64,000 nt of DNA from Alistipes sp. CHKCI003. GTDB taxonomy: Bacteria; Bacteroidota; Bacteroidia; Bacteroidales; Rikenellaceae. The notes below the pieces were generated by a model. That model searched no databases, was not told where the DNA came from, and worked only from the letters and a program-made list of their open reading frames with translations. Positions within the stretch are counted from its first letter, which is position 1. Every line of letters begins with the position of its first letter. This document shows positions 1 through 9,275 of the stretch, piece after piece. Location of the stretch: positions 45,995 through 109,994 of the forward strand of contig NZ_FCNT01000075.1 in NCBI RefSeq assembly GCF_900021155.1, given 5' to 3'. The position numbers and the translations under genes are program-made.

Positions 1-2
1 CC

Positions 3-1436
3 TACACCTACTATGCGGTCTACCCTCTTCCCGCACAACACAGCGGCACCGAAGTCAGCTTCACGCTCCCCGCCGTGCAAAGCGGCACCTACGACGGCGC
101 GGCCGACATCATGGTCGCCGCTCCGACCGCGGGCCCCGCTCTGGAGCAGGCTCCGCAGGAGGAGCTCACTTTGGCGTTCCGCCACCTCTGCCATGCCGTG
201 CGGATCGAAATCCCCTCCGGGCGCAACCGCCTCGGCACGCCGGTCAAACGGCTGGAGATCGTTTTCCCCACGGCCGTGGCGGGAACGCTCACGTTCGACG
301 CCGCACGACCCGACAGCACGCCCGTACTGACCGACGGCACGAATACCGTGGCGATCGACTTCCCGGACGAAGGGCTCACCGATGCGGCCGGCGCCTACGC
401 TTGGATCTTCATCGCACCGACCGACATCGAGGGCGAGGTCGCCTTCCGCGCCTACGACAGCTCCGGCTATCAGGCCGCGGCAGTCCGCACGTCCGTTTCG
501 AAACGCTTCGAAGCAGGCCACACGACTCCGATCGCGCTGACCGTCCCCGAAGCGCGTCCGCTCACATGGCTCGACTTCACCGTCGCCACGAACAACCTCG
601 GCGAGGAGCTCACGCAGATTCGGATCGAGGCCGACGAGGAGCTGTTCGCCGTTCCGTTCGCCGCCGAAAACGCGGAAGCCCTCGCCGTCGCGGCCGATGC
701 CGAAGGCCGTTTCCGCGCAGCCGTCTATGCCGACGCCGTCCCCGCTTCGACGCTCGGCGGCCGTTCGCTCGGGATCGACTACGAATCGGAAAACGCCCTG
801 CTCCGGGGACACACGGTCGCCCTTCCCGCCGATATTGCCGACGGCGGCGAGGCGAACGTGCCGATGAACGTACCCTACCTGTTCGAGGAGGATTTCAGCG
901 GCGTAACCGGAGAATACGGCAGTAACGACAACAAAGGGCTCCTCGATTACGACGCCGACGATTTGAAGGATTACGGAGTTCCCGGGTGGTCAATCTCACG
1001 AGCCCGTGTGAACAAATATGCTCTGGCCCTTCGACACTATGTCGCTTGGAGCAAGGACTATTACTCCTGTATAAACAGCGCCCCTCTTTCGCAGATCAAG
1101 CCGGAAAAAAGCGTGCAAATCTTAGTAACGTTCAACGCTGCCTCGGAAAGCGACGATATTCCATGCATATTGGGCGGTTACAACACCGAGACCAAACGTT
1201 ACCCGGGTACCGGCGATGGCGTCGAAATCTACGGAAGCGAAGTAACGATTCTCAAAAATCCGATATATGCCGGTTATGATAAGGTAACGCTCGATGCTCC
1301 GGTCTACCAATTCCAGATAGCCGCCACTCACACGACATGCCTCAGATGGAAGACAAGCGCCGATCTGTCCGGCGGTCCAACGGGCAAATATTCCAATACA
1401 TACATCGACAACATCCGTGTCAATATCGTCAAATAA
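3..1436 (+). CDS. Fimbrillin-like surface protein, 5' end outside the window
   Basis: The reading frame is open from base 3, so the start and signal peptide lie upstream; 477 residues are visible. The first ~170 residues (YYAVYPLPAQ, then DIMVAA, then a hydrophobic strand with FRHLCHAVRIEI) follow the pattern of Bacteroidales fimbrillin/Mfa-like proteins, where an aromatic strand precedes a DxMxA motif. The last ~170 residues begin YLFEEDFSG and end YIDNIRVNIVK, a layout typical of beta-sandwich, carbohydrate-binding-like C-terminal domains. It is the first visible gene of a five-gene run; 28 bases separate it from the next lipoprotein. Likely a surface or pilus-associated component. The family call is from pattern only; the ligand is unknown. 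Confidence 0.7.
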   Translation, partial: YTYYAVYPLPAQHSGTEVSFTLPAVQSGTYDGAADIMVAAPTAGPALEQAPQEELTLAFRHLCHAVRIEIPSGRNRLGTPVKRLEIVFPTAVAGTLTFDAARPDSTPVLTDGTNTVAIDFPDEGLTDAAGAYAWIFIAPTDIEGEVAFRAYDSSGYQAAAVRTSVSKRFEAGHTTPIALTVPEARPLTWLDFTVATNNLGEELTQIRIEADEELFAVPFAAENAEALAVAADAEGRFRAAVYADAVPASTLGGRSLGIDYESENALLRGHTVALPADIADGGEANVPMNVPYLFEEDFSGVTGEYGSNDNKGLLDYDADDLKDYGVPGWSISRARVNKYALALRHYVAWSKDYYSCINSAPLSQIKPEKSVQILVTFNAASESDDIPCILGGYNTETKRYPGTGDGVEIYGSEVTILKNPIYAGYDKVTLDAPVYQFQIAATHTTCLRWKTSADLSGGPTGKYSNTYIDNIRVNIVK

Positions 1437-1464
1437 ATAAACCAACCCCACATTACCGCGCATT

Positions 1465-2277
1465 ATGAGAACATACATTTACGCACTGACGATCGCCGCG
1501 GCCTCATGCGCCGCCGGCTGTTCGTCCGATAAGGAACCCCTCGGGGGGGGGACGGCCGACACAGGCACCGTCCGTCTCACGGTGGCCGCCTCGGCTGAAG
1601 TGGCGTCGGAAACCCGTGCCGAGACCGTCGAGCTGCCTGCGGCTTCGGTGCCCGACGCAGACGATTTCTCGCTGCGGATCACAGGCTCCTACTACGACGA
1701 TGCGGGCACCATGCACTCCTACGACCGGACATGGCCCACGGTCGGCGCGTTCGATGCTCCCAAGATGGTACACGGCGATTACACGGCGTCGGTCTCTTTC
1801 GGCGACATGCAGAACGAAGGGACCGATGCGGCCTGCTTCGCCGGTACGCAGGATTTCACGATTCTCGCCCGCCGGACCGTAGAGGCCGCCATCACCGCTT
1901 CGCTCCAGAACGCCGCCTTCAGGCTCGCGTTCGGCGAGTGGTTCTCGCGCTATTACACTCAGGCGAAAATCACGGTCCGGACCGAATCGGACCACAGTTT
2001 CACCTTCACGCAGGCCAATACATCGCTCGTCTTCGTGAAACCAGCGACGAAACTCTTCCTCAAAGGCACGGCCGTCAAGGCGCAGAACGGTGCGGAAGTG
2101 GAGTTCCCCGAGGCGGAGATCGGCACGACAAAGGCCCGCACGCTGCATACGATCCGTGTGGATGCGTCGGAGGCCGGCGGCGGGAAGCTGGTCATCGACC
2201 TCGACGACACGTTCACCGAACTCGAAGAGCAGGTGATCGAACTGAATCCCGAAGCGCAAACCGACCTAAGAAAATAA
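1465..2277 (+). CDS. DUF4493-like surface lipoprotein with a G9 tract after the lipobox
   Basis: 270 residues. The N-terminus is a lipoprotein signal ending ASCAAGC with C19 as the lipidated cysteine, followed by SSDKE, an acidic start like Bacteroidetes surface-export signals. The body (LRITGSYYDD, then KMVHGDYTASVSFGD, then an FAGTQDF strand) resembles DUF4493 proteins, which are often encoded beside fimbrillins and PCMD proteins. Codons 27-29 are GGG GGG GGG, part of nine consecutive G. A one-base slip there would frameshift the protein just after the signal peptide, so expression could be phase variable (inference). It lies 12 bases upstream of the next DUF4493 gene and is probably co-transcribed with it. 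Confidence 0.78.
   Translation: MRTYIYALTIAAASCAAGCSSDKEPLGGGTADTGTVRLTVAASAEVASETRAETVELPAASVPDADDFSLRITGSYYDDAGTMHSYDRTWPTVGAFDAPKMVHGDYTASVSFGDMQNEGTDAACFAGTQDFTILARRTVEAAITASLQNAAFRLAFGEWFSRYYTQAKITVRTESDHSFTFTQANTSLVFVKPATKLFLKGTAVKAQNGAEVEFPEAEIGTTKARTLHTIRVDASEAGGGKLVIDLDDTFTELEEQVIELNPEAQTDLRK
1543..1551 (+). repeat. Poly-G tract (G9) inside the DUF4493 lipoprotein gene
   Basis: Nine consecutive G, codons 27-29 of the gene starting at 1465, eight residues after the lipidated cysteine. Runs of this length are prone to slipped-strand mispairing, and here a slip would remove nearly the whole mature protein. Confidence 0.95.
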
Positions 2278-2289
2278 CAGAGACCGGAT

Positions 2290-4077
2290 ATGAAAAATTC
2301 GTACAAAACCGCATTGCTGGCTTTCGCGGCGCTCCTCTTCGCCGCAGGCTGCGGCAAGGACAAGATCGTTTTCCCCGAAACGCCCACCGGCGGCGAAGAG
2401 ACCGGCTACCTCGTTCTTTCGGGAATGAACCTCGGCGTCTCGGCCGATGTCGAAACGCTCGTCAGCGGGCCGGACGCATCGAAGGCGCCGGCCACCCGCA
2501 CGACCGTGGACGCCGATGCGGACTTCGAGCTCTCGATCACGAGCAACACCACGCAGGCGACCGTCTGGGAGGGCACCTACGGAGACATCAAGGCCATGGA
2601 CGCTCCGATGGAGCTGCAACCCGACCGTTACACCCTCAGAGCCGCCTCGCCCGATGCCATCCAGCCCGTAGCATGGGAGACGCCCGAATACGCCGGGTCG
2701 ACCGAGTTCACCATCGTCAAGAAGACCACGACGACGGTGAGCGACCTCGTGTGTACGCTCTCGAACATCAAGACGACCGTCGAGCTTTCGGCCGACCTCA
2801 AGGAGCTGTTCCTCGACGACGGCACCGACGACCTGAAAACCACCGTCTCGCTCGGCGAGGCTTCGTGCGTCTTCGCCCGCGACGAAACGCGCGCGGCCTA
2901 CTTCGGCGCGGCCGCCGCGTCGAACACCCTGACGGTCGTCCTCACGGGGCGGTACAACGTGAAAGGCGAAGGCGAAACGCCCGAATACCAGCCGATCACC
3001 ATGACGCAAAAGATACCGAACGTCAAAGCCGGCCAATGGCGTAAAATCGCCATATCCGTCGAACATGCCGACGAGGGCAACGTGCAGCTCGTCATCACGG
3101 TCGAGACATGGGTCTACGACGAGAAGATCGACGTGGACGTGATGTCGTCGTCCTACTCCTACGGCGAAGAGGAGATTCCGGACATCGACGACGAGACCAG
3201 CGACCCCGACGGCCCGCAGGTGTCGCTCGACGGCGATCATCTGATCGCAGATCCGTTCCGCATCTCGGCGGCCATCTTCGATTTCGACTTCGATCCCGTG
3301 CGCTGCAACGACCTCATAAGCCTCATCGCCGCCCCGCAGGGGGATGCGACGATCGCCGAAGCCTACTGCGTCTTCGACTCGGACAACGCGGCGCTGCTCG
3401 CAGCCCTCGACGGCGCGGGTTACACCGAACGCAAGGTACCCCTCTACCCCGACAACGGAGCGGCCGACTATGCGGTCGTTCGCACGGACAACGCCGACCG
3501 GCTGCTCGTCAAGGTCAACGACGCCGGCATGTACGGTCTCTACGGCTACGAAGGCACGCATACGGCCAAAATCGTCGTAACGGACAGCCGGAACCGACGC
3601 ACCTACACGCCGCTGACGCTCTCGGTGGCCAAGGGCGGCGGCAGCGAGACCGGGCCTGCGATCACGGGGCTCGACGGCTTCGATCTGGATACGCGCCATA
3701 CGATCGCCCCGACGGACAATCCGCCTCTGAAAGTGGCCCTCGACGTAACGTCGGCCACCGGAATCACCGGATTCCGAATCGAAATACTGGGCGGCGACGT
3801 GCTGCCGGCGAACGAACTGGCGAGCCTCTCGCTCGCCCCCGACATGGACCTGCTCCATCCTGCGACCGATGCGATGAAATCCCGCCTGCAGGAGTTGGGC
3901 TTCCTGCCCAAAGACGGCAGCAGCATCGAAGGCGCCACCAGCATGCGCTTCGACATCTCGGAGTTCGTTCCGGCGATGACCGTGCTCGACGGGACCGGAA
4001 ACTGCGACTTCCGCCTGACCGTATCCGACGCTGCGGGTACGACCGTCAAGACGCTTATGTTCAACGTCGTCCACTAA
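2290..4077 (+). CDS. Large DUF4493-like lipoprotein
   Basis: 595 residues with lipobox LFAAGC (C21) followed by GKDK. Residues ~35-290 match the DUF4493 style: an opening strand GYLVLSGMNLGV, a TRTTVDADADFELSI segment, an AMDAPMELQPDRYTLRAASP turn, an AGSTEF strand, and a terminal VQLVITVETWVYDEKIDVDV. The remaining ~300 residues look like two further beta-rich domains, each opening with a DxDG or GLDGFDLDT segment and containing VTDSRNRR- and VSDAAGTT-type strands, as in Ig-like modules of Bacteroides surface proteins. It sits 12 bases after one DUF4493 gene and 13 before another, so the three are probably one transcript. Role: outer-surface scaffold or adhesin component; the exact function is not known. 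Confidence 0.75.
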   Translation: MKNSYKTALLAFAALLFAAGCGKDKIVFPETPTGGEETGYLVLSGMNLGVSADVETLVSGPDASKAPATRTTVDADADFELSITSNTTQATVWEGTYGDIKAMDAPMELQPDRYTLRAASPDAIQPVAWETPEYAGSTEFTIVKKTTTTVSDLVCTLSNIKTTVELSADLKELFLDDGTDDLKTTVSLGEASCVFARDETRAAYFGAAAASNTLTVVLTGRYNVKGEGETPEYQPITMTQKIPNVKAGQWRKIAISVEHADEGNVQLVITVETWVYDEKIDVDVMSSSYSYGEEEIPDIDDETSDPDGPQVSLDGDHLIADPFRISAAIFDFDFDPVRCNDLISLIAAPQGDATIAEAYCVFDSDNAALLAALDGAGYTERKVPLYPDNGAADYAVVRTDNADRLLVKVNDAGMYGLYGYEGTHTAKIVVTDSRNRRTYTPLTLSVAKGGGSETGPAITGLDGFDLDTRHTIAPTDNPPLKVALDVTSATGITGFRIEILGGDVLPANELASLSLAPDMDLLHPATDAMKSRLQELGFLPKDGSSIEGATSMRFDISEFVPAMTVLDGTGNCDFRLTVSDAAGTTVKTLMFNVVH

Positions 4078-4090
4078 ACCGTATACCGCC

Positions 4091-6226
4091 ATGAAAAAAA
4101 TACTGCCATACGTTCTTTCATGCCTGATGCTGCTCGGCGCGTCGTGCGCCGAGGACGACGCACCGGTCGGCGGCGAAGGCGTCGTGAACTTCCGGATCGA
4201 AACGACATCCGCCGCAACCCGTGGGGAGTACGATCCGCTGGACGATCTGCTGATCCGCATCTACAAGGCGGACGGCGGTCTGATCCGCCGCTACACGTCG
4301 CTCGACGACATGCCCGAGAACCTCTATCTGGTGGCCGGAGGCTACAAAATCACGGTCGAAGCGGGCAACTGGAACCCTGCGACACGGACCGAAAAGAGCT
4401 ACCGCGGCGAAAAGGACTTCACCGTTCTCGCACAGCAGGTCATCACGGAACGGGTCGTTTGCCCGACGGTGAATACGGGTGTTCGGGTTTCGTTCGATCA
4501 GTCCGTGGCGGATAAGTTCGATCTGTCCGCATGCGTCTACGTAAGCGCCAGCGACCGGTTCGAACTGGCTGCGATCAACGAGGTGCCGACCCTGCGGTTC
4601 GACCTCGCCGATCCGTCCGCCGCGACGGGTTACTTCATTCTGCCCGAAGGGGTTTCCAACCTCAGTTGGGGATTCTACGGAGAGGGGACGAATCTGGGCG
4701 AGGTCAAACAGCTCGGCGTAATCGAAAACGCGCAGAGCGCCACGATCTACAAGCTCAAATTCCAATATTCGAAGACGCCCGCGGGCTCCGCGGACATCAC
4801 CGTTCAGATCGAAACGGCTCCCGAAGAGCACAACGACAACTTCATCTTCAACCCCCAGCCCTCGATCAAGGGCGACGGCTTCTCGATGGACGAAACGATC
4901 GGCTACAACGGCAGCGACATCCGGTTCGAGGTCTCCTCGGTGAAAAAACTCGCCACGGTAACGCTCACCGCGAACGACACGACCTATCCCGTCTACGACG
5001 CATCGACGGCTTCCGCAGCCCTTCAGGACGGCATCTCCTACGTCAAGACCGACGACAACAACCTGACGGTCGTGTTGGGTGCCGCCTTCTTCGCCGAATA
5101 CGGCACCGGGCTGCACGAGCTGCGGTTCGATATGACCGACAACGACGGCGGCACGGGCACGGGCAGCGCGAAGTTCGCCATGCCGGGCCTCATGGAGCTG
5201 ACGGCTTCGGATTACGACCTGTGGACCAATACGGCGACCTTCCGGGCGATCGTAACCGATCCCGCCGTTACGGACGTCGTGTTCAGCTACCGCACGCCCT
5301 CGGGCGAATGGATCCGCATCCCGGGCGTGAAAGGCGCGGACTACACCTACACGGCGACGGCGGCTCCCGGATGGACCGAAGGCACCGACACCGCACACGC
5401 AACCTATCTCATCGACACCTCGACGGGCATATTCGCCAACCGCGATTACGAGTACAAGGTCTCGACCGGCAGCACCGAAAGTCCGGCCAAGCGCCTCTCG
5501 ACCGCGGTTTCGCAGACGATCCCCTACGGCGACATGGAGGACACCGGGCTTTCGTGCTTTACGACAGACAATGCCTCGGCCCCCGTATGGGCAAGCGGCA
5601 ACAACTCGGTTGCCGACCAACTCTGTACTCCGGGGACCTTCAACGGCATGGAGGGCGCGCATTGCGCCAGACTTGCGGCCGCCGCTCCCTTTAGTATTCT
5701 CGCGGCAGGCAATCTCTTCACGGGACTCTTCTACAAGGACGGTCTCACGAAAGGAGTAGTCGAATTCGGCCAGCCTTACACGTGGAAAGCCCGCCCGACG
5801 GCGATGCGCGTGAAGTACTATGCCGAAAAGATCGGGACGATAGACATAGACAAAAAATACGGCGCCCCGCTCAAGGAGGGCGATCAGGACAAAGCGCGCA
5901 TTTTCGTGGCGATCGTGGACTGGAACGCCCGCCACAAAGTCTCGTCCGGCACATCGAAGCCCACCGGCACATGGGACCCGATGAACGGACCCGACGCCGT
6001 CCCAGAAGGCCGAATCATCGGCTACGGCTCGATGTTCATCGAAGGGCCCTCCGCCGGCGGCACCATGATCGAGGCGACCCTTCCGCTCTATTTCTACGAC
6101 AAGCAGGCCAAGCCGTCGGGCGCCTATTCGCTCGTGATCTCCTGCTCGACGAGCGCCTACGGCGACTTCATGGCGGGCTGCAGTTCGAACGTGATGTACG
6201 TCGACGACTTCGAGTGGGTATACTGA
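4091..6226 (+). CDS. Surface lipoprotein: DUF4493 + Ig-like + PCMD-type domain
   Basis: 711 residues, lipobox LLGASC (C20) then AEDDAP. Residues ~30-250 resemble DUF4493 (LLIRIYKADGG, then ENLYLVAGGYKITVEAG, then YRGEKDFTVL). A middle region (~265-470) has Ig/FN3-like strands. The last ~235 residues contain WASGNNS, AAGNLFTGLFYKDG, FGQPYTWKARPTAMRVKYY, DQDKARIFVAIVD, GYGSMFIEG, SCSTSAYGDFMAG and VDDFEWVY, the ordered signature of the PCMD (putative carbohydrate metabolism) domain, a jelly-roll seen in Bacteroidetes surface proteins. This C-terminal part is about three-quarters identical to that of the next gene, pointing to tandem duplication. Carbohydrate binding is an inference from the family. 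Confidence 0.8.
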   Translation: MKKILPYVLSCLMLLGASCAEDDAPVGGEGVVNFRIETTSAATRGEYDPLDDLLIRIYKADGGLIRRYTSLDDMPENLYLVAGGYKITVEAGNWNPATRTEKSYRGEKDFTVLAQQVITERVVCPTVNTGVRVSFDQSVADKFDLSACVYVSASDRFELAAINEVPTLRFDLADPSAATGYFILPEGVSNLSWGFYGEGTNLGEVKQLGVIENAQSATIYKLKFQYSKTPAGSADITVQIETAPEEHNDNFIFNPQPSIKGDGFSMDETIGYNGSDIRFEVSSVKKLATVTLTANDTTYPVYDASTASAALQDGISYVKTDDNNLTVVLGAAFFAEYGTGLHELRFDMTDNDGGTGTGSAKFAMPGLMELTASDYDLWTNTATFRAIVTDPAVTDVVFSYRTPSGEWIRIPGVKGADYTYTATAAPGWTEGTDTAHATYLIDTSTGIFANRDYEYKVSTGSTESPAKRLSTAVSQTIPYGDMEDTGLSCFTTDNASAPVWASGNNSVADQLCTPGTFNGMEGAHCARLAAAAPFSILAAGNLFTGLFYKDGLTKGVVEFGQPYTWKARPTAMRVKYYAEKIGTIDIDKKYGAPLKEGDQDKARIFVAIVDWNARHKVSSGTSKPTGTWDPMNGPDAVPEGRIIGYGSMFIEGPSAGGTMIEATLPLYFYDKQAKPSGAYSLVISCSTSAYGDFMAGCSSNVMYVDDFEWVY

Positions 6227-6242
6227 CACAGAACCTAACTTT

Positions 6243-7874
6243 ATGAAACTCCGTAACCGTTTCTGGACTCTCCTGTTCGCGCTCGGTGCATCGTGCATCG
6301 ACAACAACCTGCCCTACCCCGTCGTGGCGATCGACATCCTCGGCGTGGAAGGCGAAGGGTTCACCGTTACGAGCAGCGACATCGACCCGAAAGAGCGCGT
6401 CGTAACCCTCAGACTCGACGAGACGACGGACATCAGCCGCGTGAAGATCACCGACGTGAAGATCACCGAAGGCGGTAAATCGTCCGTGCCCCTCACCGGC
6501 ACGTTCGACCTGAGGAGCCCGCTGCGGGTAACGCTCTCGCTCTATCAGGATTACGAATGGGAGATTCGCGCCGAGCAGGAGATCGAACGGATCTTCACGG
6601 TCGAAGGCCAGATCGGTTCGTCGGTTTTCGACGTTTCGCAGCGTACGGCCACGGCGCAGGTCAGTCTCGATACGGATCTTTCGAACATCACGGTTACGGA
6701 GCTCAAGCTCGGGCCGCGCGACATCACCGCGATGGACCCCGAGCCGGAAGCGCTGACGGACTTCAGTTCCGTGCGCTATGTAGACATCGCCTACCACGAC
6801 TTCACCGAACGCTGGCGGCTCTACGTAGTCCGCACGAACGAGGCTGCGGCGCTGGCCGCAGCCGACCTGTGGAACTGCACGGCGACGCTGAGCATCGCCC
6901 CGCAGCCGGAGGCGGAGACGGTGGCGCTCGAATACAAACGGCAGGACAGCGACGAGTGGCGCCCGACGGAGGTCGCTCCCCGAGAGGGCGGCGGCTACAC
7001 GGCGAGCATCGCCCCCGACTGGAGCGAAAGCAAAAACGCTTCGGGGCTCACCGTTTACACGATCGACCCGGCCTCGGGCGTATTCGCGGGTACGACTTAC
7101 GACTATCGGCTCCTCGTCGACGGCCAAACGGCCGCCGAAGGAACCTTCTCGACCGCGACCGGCGACACGATTCCGCTGGGCGGCATGGAGGAGAGCGGCA
7201 TGTCGTGTTTCACCACGGAAAACAAGACTTCGGACAGCTGGGCCAGCGGCAATAACACCTTCACCAAAGGGCTTTGCACACAGAGCGCCTTCGAGGGGAT
7301 GGAGGGCGCCCACTGCGCCAGACTCGCGGGTACGACCGCCGTAGGCATCCTTGCGGCGGGCAACCTCTTCACGGGTATCTTCTACAAAGACGGCCTCACC
7401 ACCGGCGTCGTTGAGTTCGGACAACCCTACACGTGGACGGCGCGCCCCTCGGCCCTCAAGGTGAAATACTATGCCGAAAAGATCGGAACGGTGGACGTCG
7501 CCAAGCACGCCGGCGCCCCGATCGGCATGGGCGATCAGGACCGCGGCCGCATCTTCGTGGCGATCGTGGACTGGAGCGGCCGACACAAGGTAACGTCCGG
7601 CACGGCGGCGCCGACGGGGACGTGGGACCCCGAACAGCAGTCCTCGACCGACGAGGGCCGAATCATCGGCTACGGCTCGATGTTCATCGACGAATCCTCC
7701 GCCGGCGGAGCGATGATCGAGACGAGCGTTCCGCTCAGCTTCTACGACCGGCAGGCCAAGCCGTCGGGCGCCTATACCCTCGTGATCTCCTGTTCGACGA
7801 GCGCCTACGGCGATTTCATGGTCGGCTGCAAGACGAACGTGCTCTACGTCGACGACTTCCGTTGGGAATATTGA
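6243..7874 (+). CDS. PCMD-type surface lipoprotein, paralogue of the preceding gene
   Basis: 543 residues; the lipobox is LGASC (C18) followed by IDNN. There is no DUF4493 domain. Residues ~25-190 form a two-part beta domain with repeated VEGEGFTV and VEGQIGSSVFDV openings, as in DUF4493/PCMD partner proteins; residues ~200-310 are Ig-like. The C-terminal ~235 residues repeat the PCMD signature of the previous gene (WASGNNT, AAGNLFTGIFYKDG, FGQPYTWTARPSALKVKYY, DQDRGRIFVAIVD, GYGSMFIDE, SCSTSAYGDFMVG, VDDFRWEY). It is the last gene of the surface locus, 16 bases after its paralogue and 60 bases before a strong hairpin. Confidence 0.8.
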   Translation: MKLRNRFWTLLFALGASCIDNNLPYPVVAIDILGVEGEGFTVTSSDIDPKERVVTLRLDETTDISRVKITDVKITEGGKSSVPLTGTFDLRSPLRVTLSLYQDYEWEIRAEQEIERIFTVEGQIGSSVFDVSQRTATAQVSLDTDLSNITVTELKLGPRDITAMDPEPEALTDFSSVRYVDIAYHDFTERWRLYVVRTNEAAALAAADLWNCTATLSIAPQPEAETVALEYKRQDSDEWRPTEVAPREGGGYTASIAPDWSESKNASGLTVYTIDPASGVFAGTTYDYRLLVDGQTAAEGTFSTATGDTIPLGGMEESGMSCFTTENKTSDSWASGNNTFTKGLCTQSAFEGMEGAHCARLAGTTAVGILAAGNLFTGIFYKDGLTTGVVEFGQPYTWTARPSALKVKYYAEKIGTVDVAKHAGAPIGMGDQDRGRIFVAIVDWSGRHKVTSGTAAPTGTWDPEQQSSTDEGRIIGYGSMFIDESSAGGAMIETSVPLSFYDRQAKPSGAYTLVISCSTSAYGDFMVGCKTNVLYVDDFRWEY

Positions 7875-7934
7875 TCCCGACGGACCGAACCGGCGAAGCG
7901 GCGGACCGTCCGGCGCATCCCGAAATTCGGAAAT

Positions 7935-7966
7935 CACCCCTGCCCGAACAGACTCCGGCAGGGGTG
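7935..7966 (+). terminator. Hairpin terminator of the surface-lipoprotein locus
   Basis: A 10-bp perfect stem CACCCCTGCC / GGCAGGGGTG with a 12-nt loop lies 60 bases after the last lipoprotein stop. No strong U-run follows, so it may act as an mRNA 3' end as well as a terminator. Confidence 0.65.
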
Positions 7967-8489
7967 AAACCGTTAAAAAATGCGTTGTCAGACGTGTCCC
8001 CCTTTTTCGCCCCCCCAGATTCCCGACACGGACGCCGCTTCGCCACACGAACGACACGATCGAAGCCGTTCCCCGCCCTTCCCGAAGAAGGTTCGCCCCG
8101 GCACGCGGTCGAGCACCGTGCACAGTACCGTGCCCGATTTTACGGAGGATCGTCTTCGCTTTTTCTTCCGGCCGCCTTTCGAAAGTTTCGACATCCCGGA
8201 ACCAATCCCGTCAGGCCGTCGCAGCGGCGGCCCCTGCCCTCGCAGCGTACCGTGCGATCCAGCCGCCGGCGAACAACGGCAAATACGCCCGCGACCGGCT
8301 GCAAAAGAATGCAGCCCATCAAAATTATCGTCCCGTACCGACACGGCTCGCAGAGCGTTCGGCACGGCACTCCGCCTTACGAACCGGGCGAACTGCTTTC
8401 GTCCATTTCCCGCCCCGGTACGCTTCCGCCCCGGCACAGCTGCCCCGGCTCACGGTCCGAACGAAAGGCGTTCGCATGAAACGAATACG

Positions 8490-8527
8490 AAAAAAGCCGT
8501 CCGCGATCCATTCGCAGACGGCTTTTT
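8490..8527 (-). terminator. Terminator downstream of the lytic transglycosylase operon
   Basis: Stem AAAAAGCCGTC / GACGGCTTTTT with a loop of about 15 nt. On the minus strand it gives a G+C stem followed by a U-run; it is symmetrical enough to work in both directions. It starts 20 bases past the transglycosylase stop. Confidence 0.85.
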
Positions 8528-8546
8528 CATAAAAAATTGCGCCGCA

Positions 8547-9230
8547 TTACCGTCGGGCGATCCGGCAATATTTGTCGTAACGCCCCATCACATCCCTGAC
8601 ATAGGCGATCGTCTGACGGCTTCCGGTAAACTTACCGTATTTCACCGCTTCGTTTTCATAGTAGGCCGAATCGGCTTTCAGCTCCAGATAGCGCGCCACG
8701 ACCTCCCACGAATCGGGGTTTTCGCCGTACAGTCCGGCAAGCCGGCGGGCATCGCTCACATGACCGATCCCTCCGTTGTAACTCGCAAGCACGATGCTCA
8801 TGCGGTCCCGCTCCGGCACGTTCCGCGCGAAGCGGAGGGTCGTGTCGATTTTCTTGAGCAATCGATTGGCCAGCCACACGTTGGTCGCCGGATCGGCCAC
8901 CGCATCGGCCGGCACTTCGAACTGCCGCGCCACGACAGGCATGATCTGCATCAGCCCGCGGGCGCCCCGTCCCGATACGGCGTCGGGCGTGAAACGCGAT
9001 TCGTGGTAGGCGATGGCACTCAGGAGGCGCCAGTCGTTGCCCTCGCGTTCCGACACGCTGCGGATGATGTTGTCGTAGGCCGAAATGACATATTCCCCCT
9101 CCGACAGCAGCGAATGATCGTCGGCCTCCACGGCAAAAGCGTCGGCCGGAGCCGCGAAATCGGCATTGAAGCTGTGAAAAGCGGTAAAAACGGTTAAGAA
9201 CGCAAAAATCAACGCGGTCTTCTTCAGCAT
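8547..9230 (-). CDS. Lytic transglycosylase (SLT / MltF-like catalytic domain)
   Basis: 227 residues. A hydrophobic N-terminal signal (residues 4-25) directs it to the periplasm. The SLT lysozyme-like domain is clear: AYHESRF with catalytic E77, GLMQIMP at 92-98, and ASYNGGIGH around 149-156, then a C-terminal ETVKY-like segment (NEAVKYGKF). It cleaves the glycan strand of peptidoglycan to give anhydro-muropeptides. It lacks the N-terminal ABC-transporter-like sensor domain of full-length MltF, so it is a minimal catalytic form. It is the last gene of the run pssA-porin-transglycosylase, 45 bases after the porin stop, and is followed by a terminator. Confidence 0.9.
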   Translation of the reverse strand: MLKKTALIFAFLTVFTAFHSFNADFAAPADAFAVEADDHSLLSEGEYVISAYDNIIRSVSEREGNDWRLLSAIAYHESRFTPDAVSGRGARGLMQIMPVVARQFEVPADAVADPATNVWLANRLLKKIDTTLRFARNVPERDRMSIVLASYNGGIGHVSDARRLAGLYGENPDSWEVVARYLELKADSAYYENEAVKYGKFTGSRQTIAYVRDVMGRYDKYCRIARR

Positions 9231-9275
9231 AAAAGTTTGTTTTGCGGGCAGCTCACACCGCGCAGAACAGCACGT

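Larger units (their letters stand above)
7875..8546. other. Gene-free stretch between convergent units
   Basis: 672 bases between the convergent surface locus and the transglycosylase gene. It holds a hairpin near each end (7935-7966 and 8490-8527) and a C7 run near 8010. Between the hairpins I see only G+C-rich sequence with no credible gene; long frames that cross it are stop-poor shadows. Confidence 0.7.

Noticed and set aside
2266..4260. A 664-codon minus-strand frame across the DUF4493 genes
   Set aside because: It runs antisense over clear lipoprotein genes and shows no protein-like pattern.
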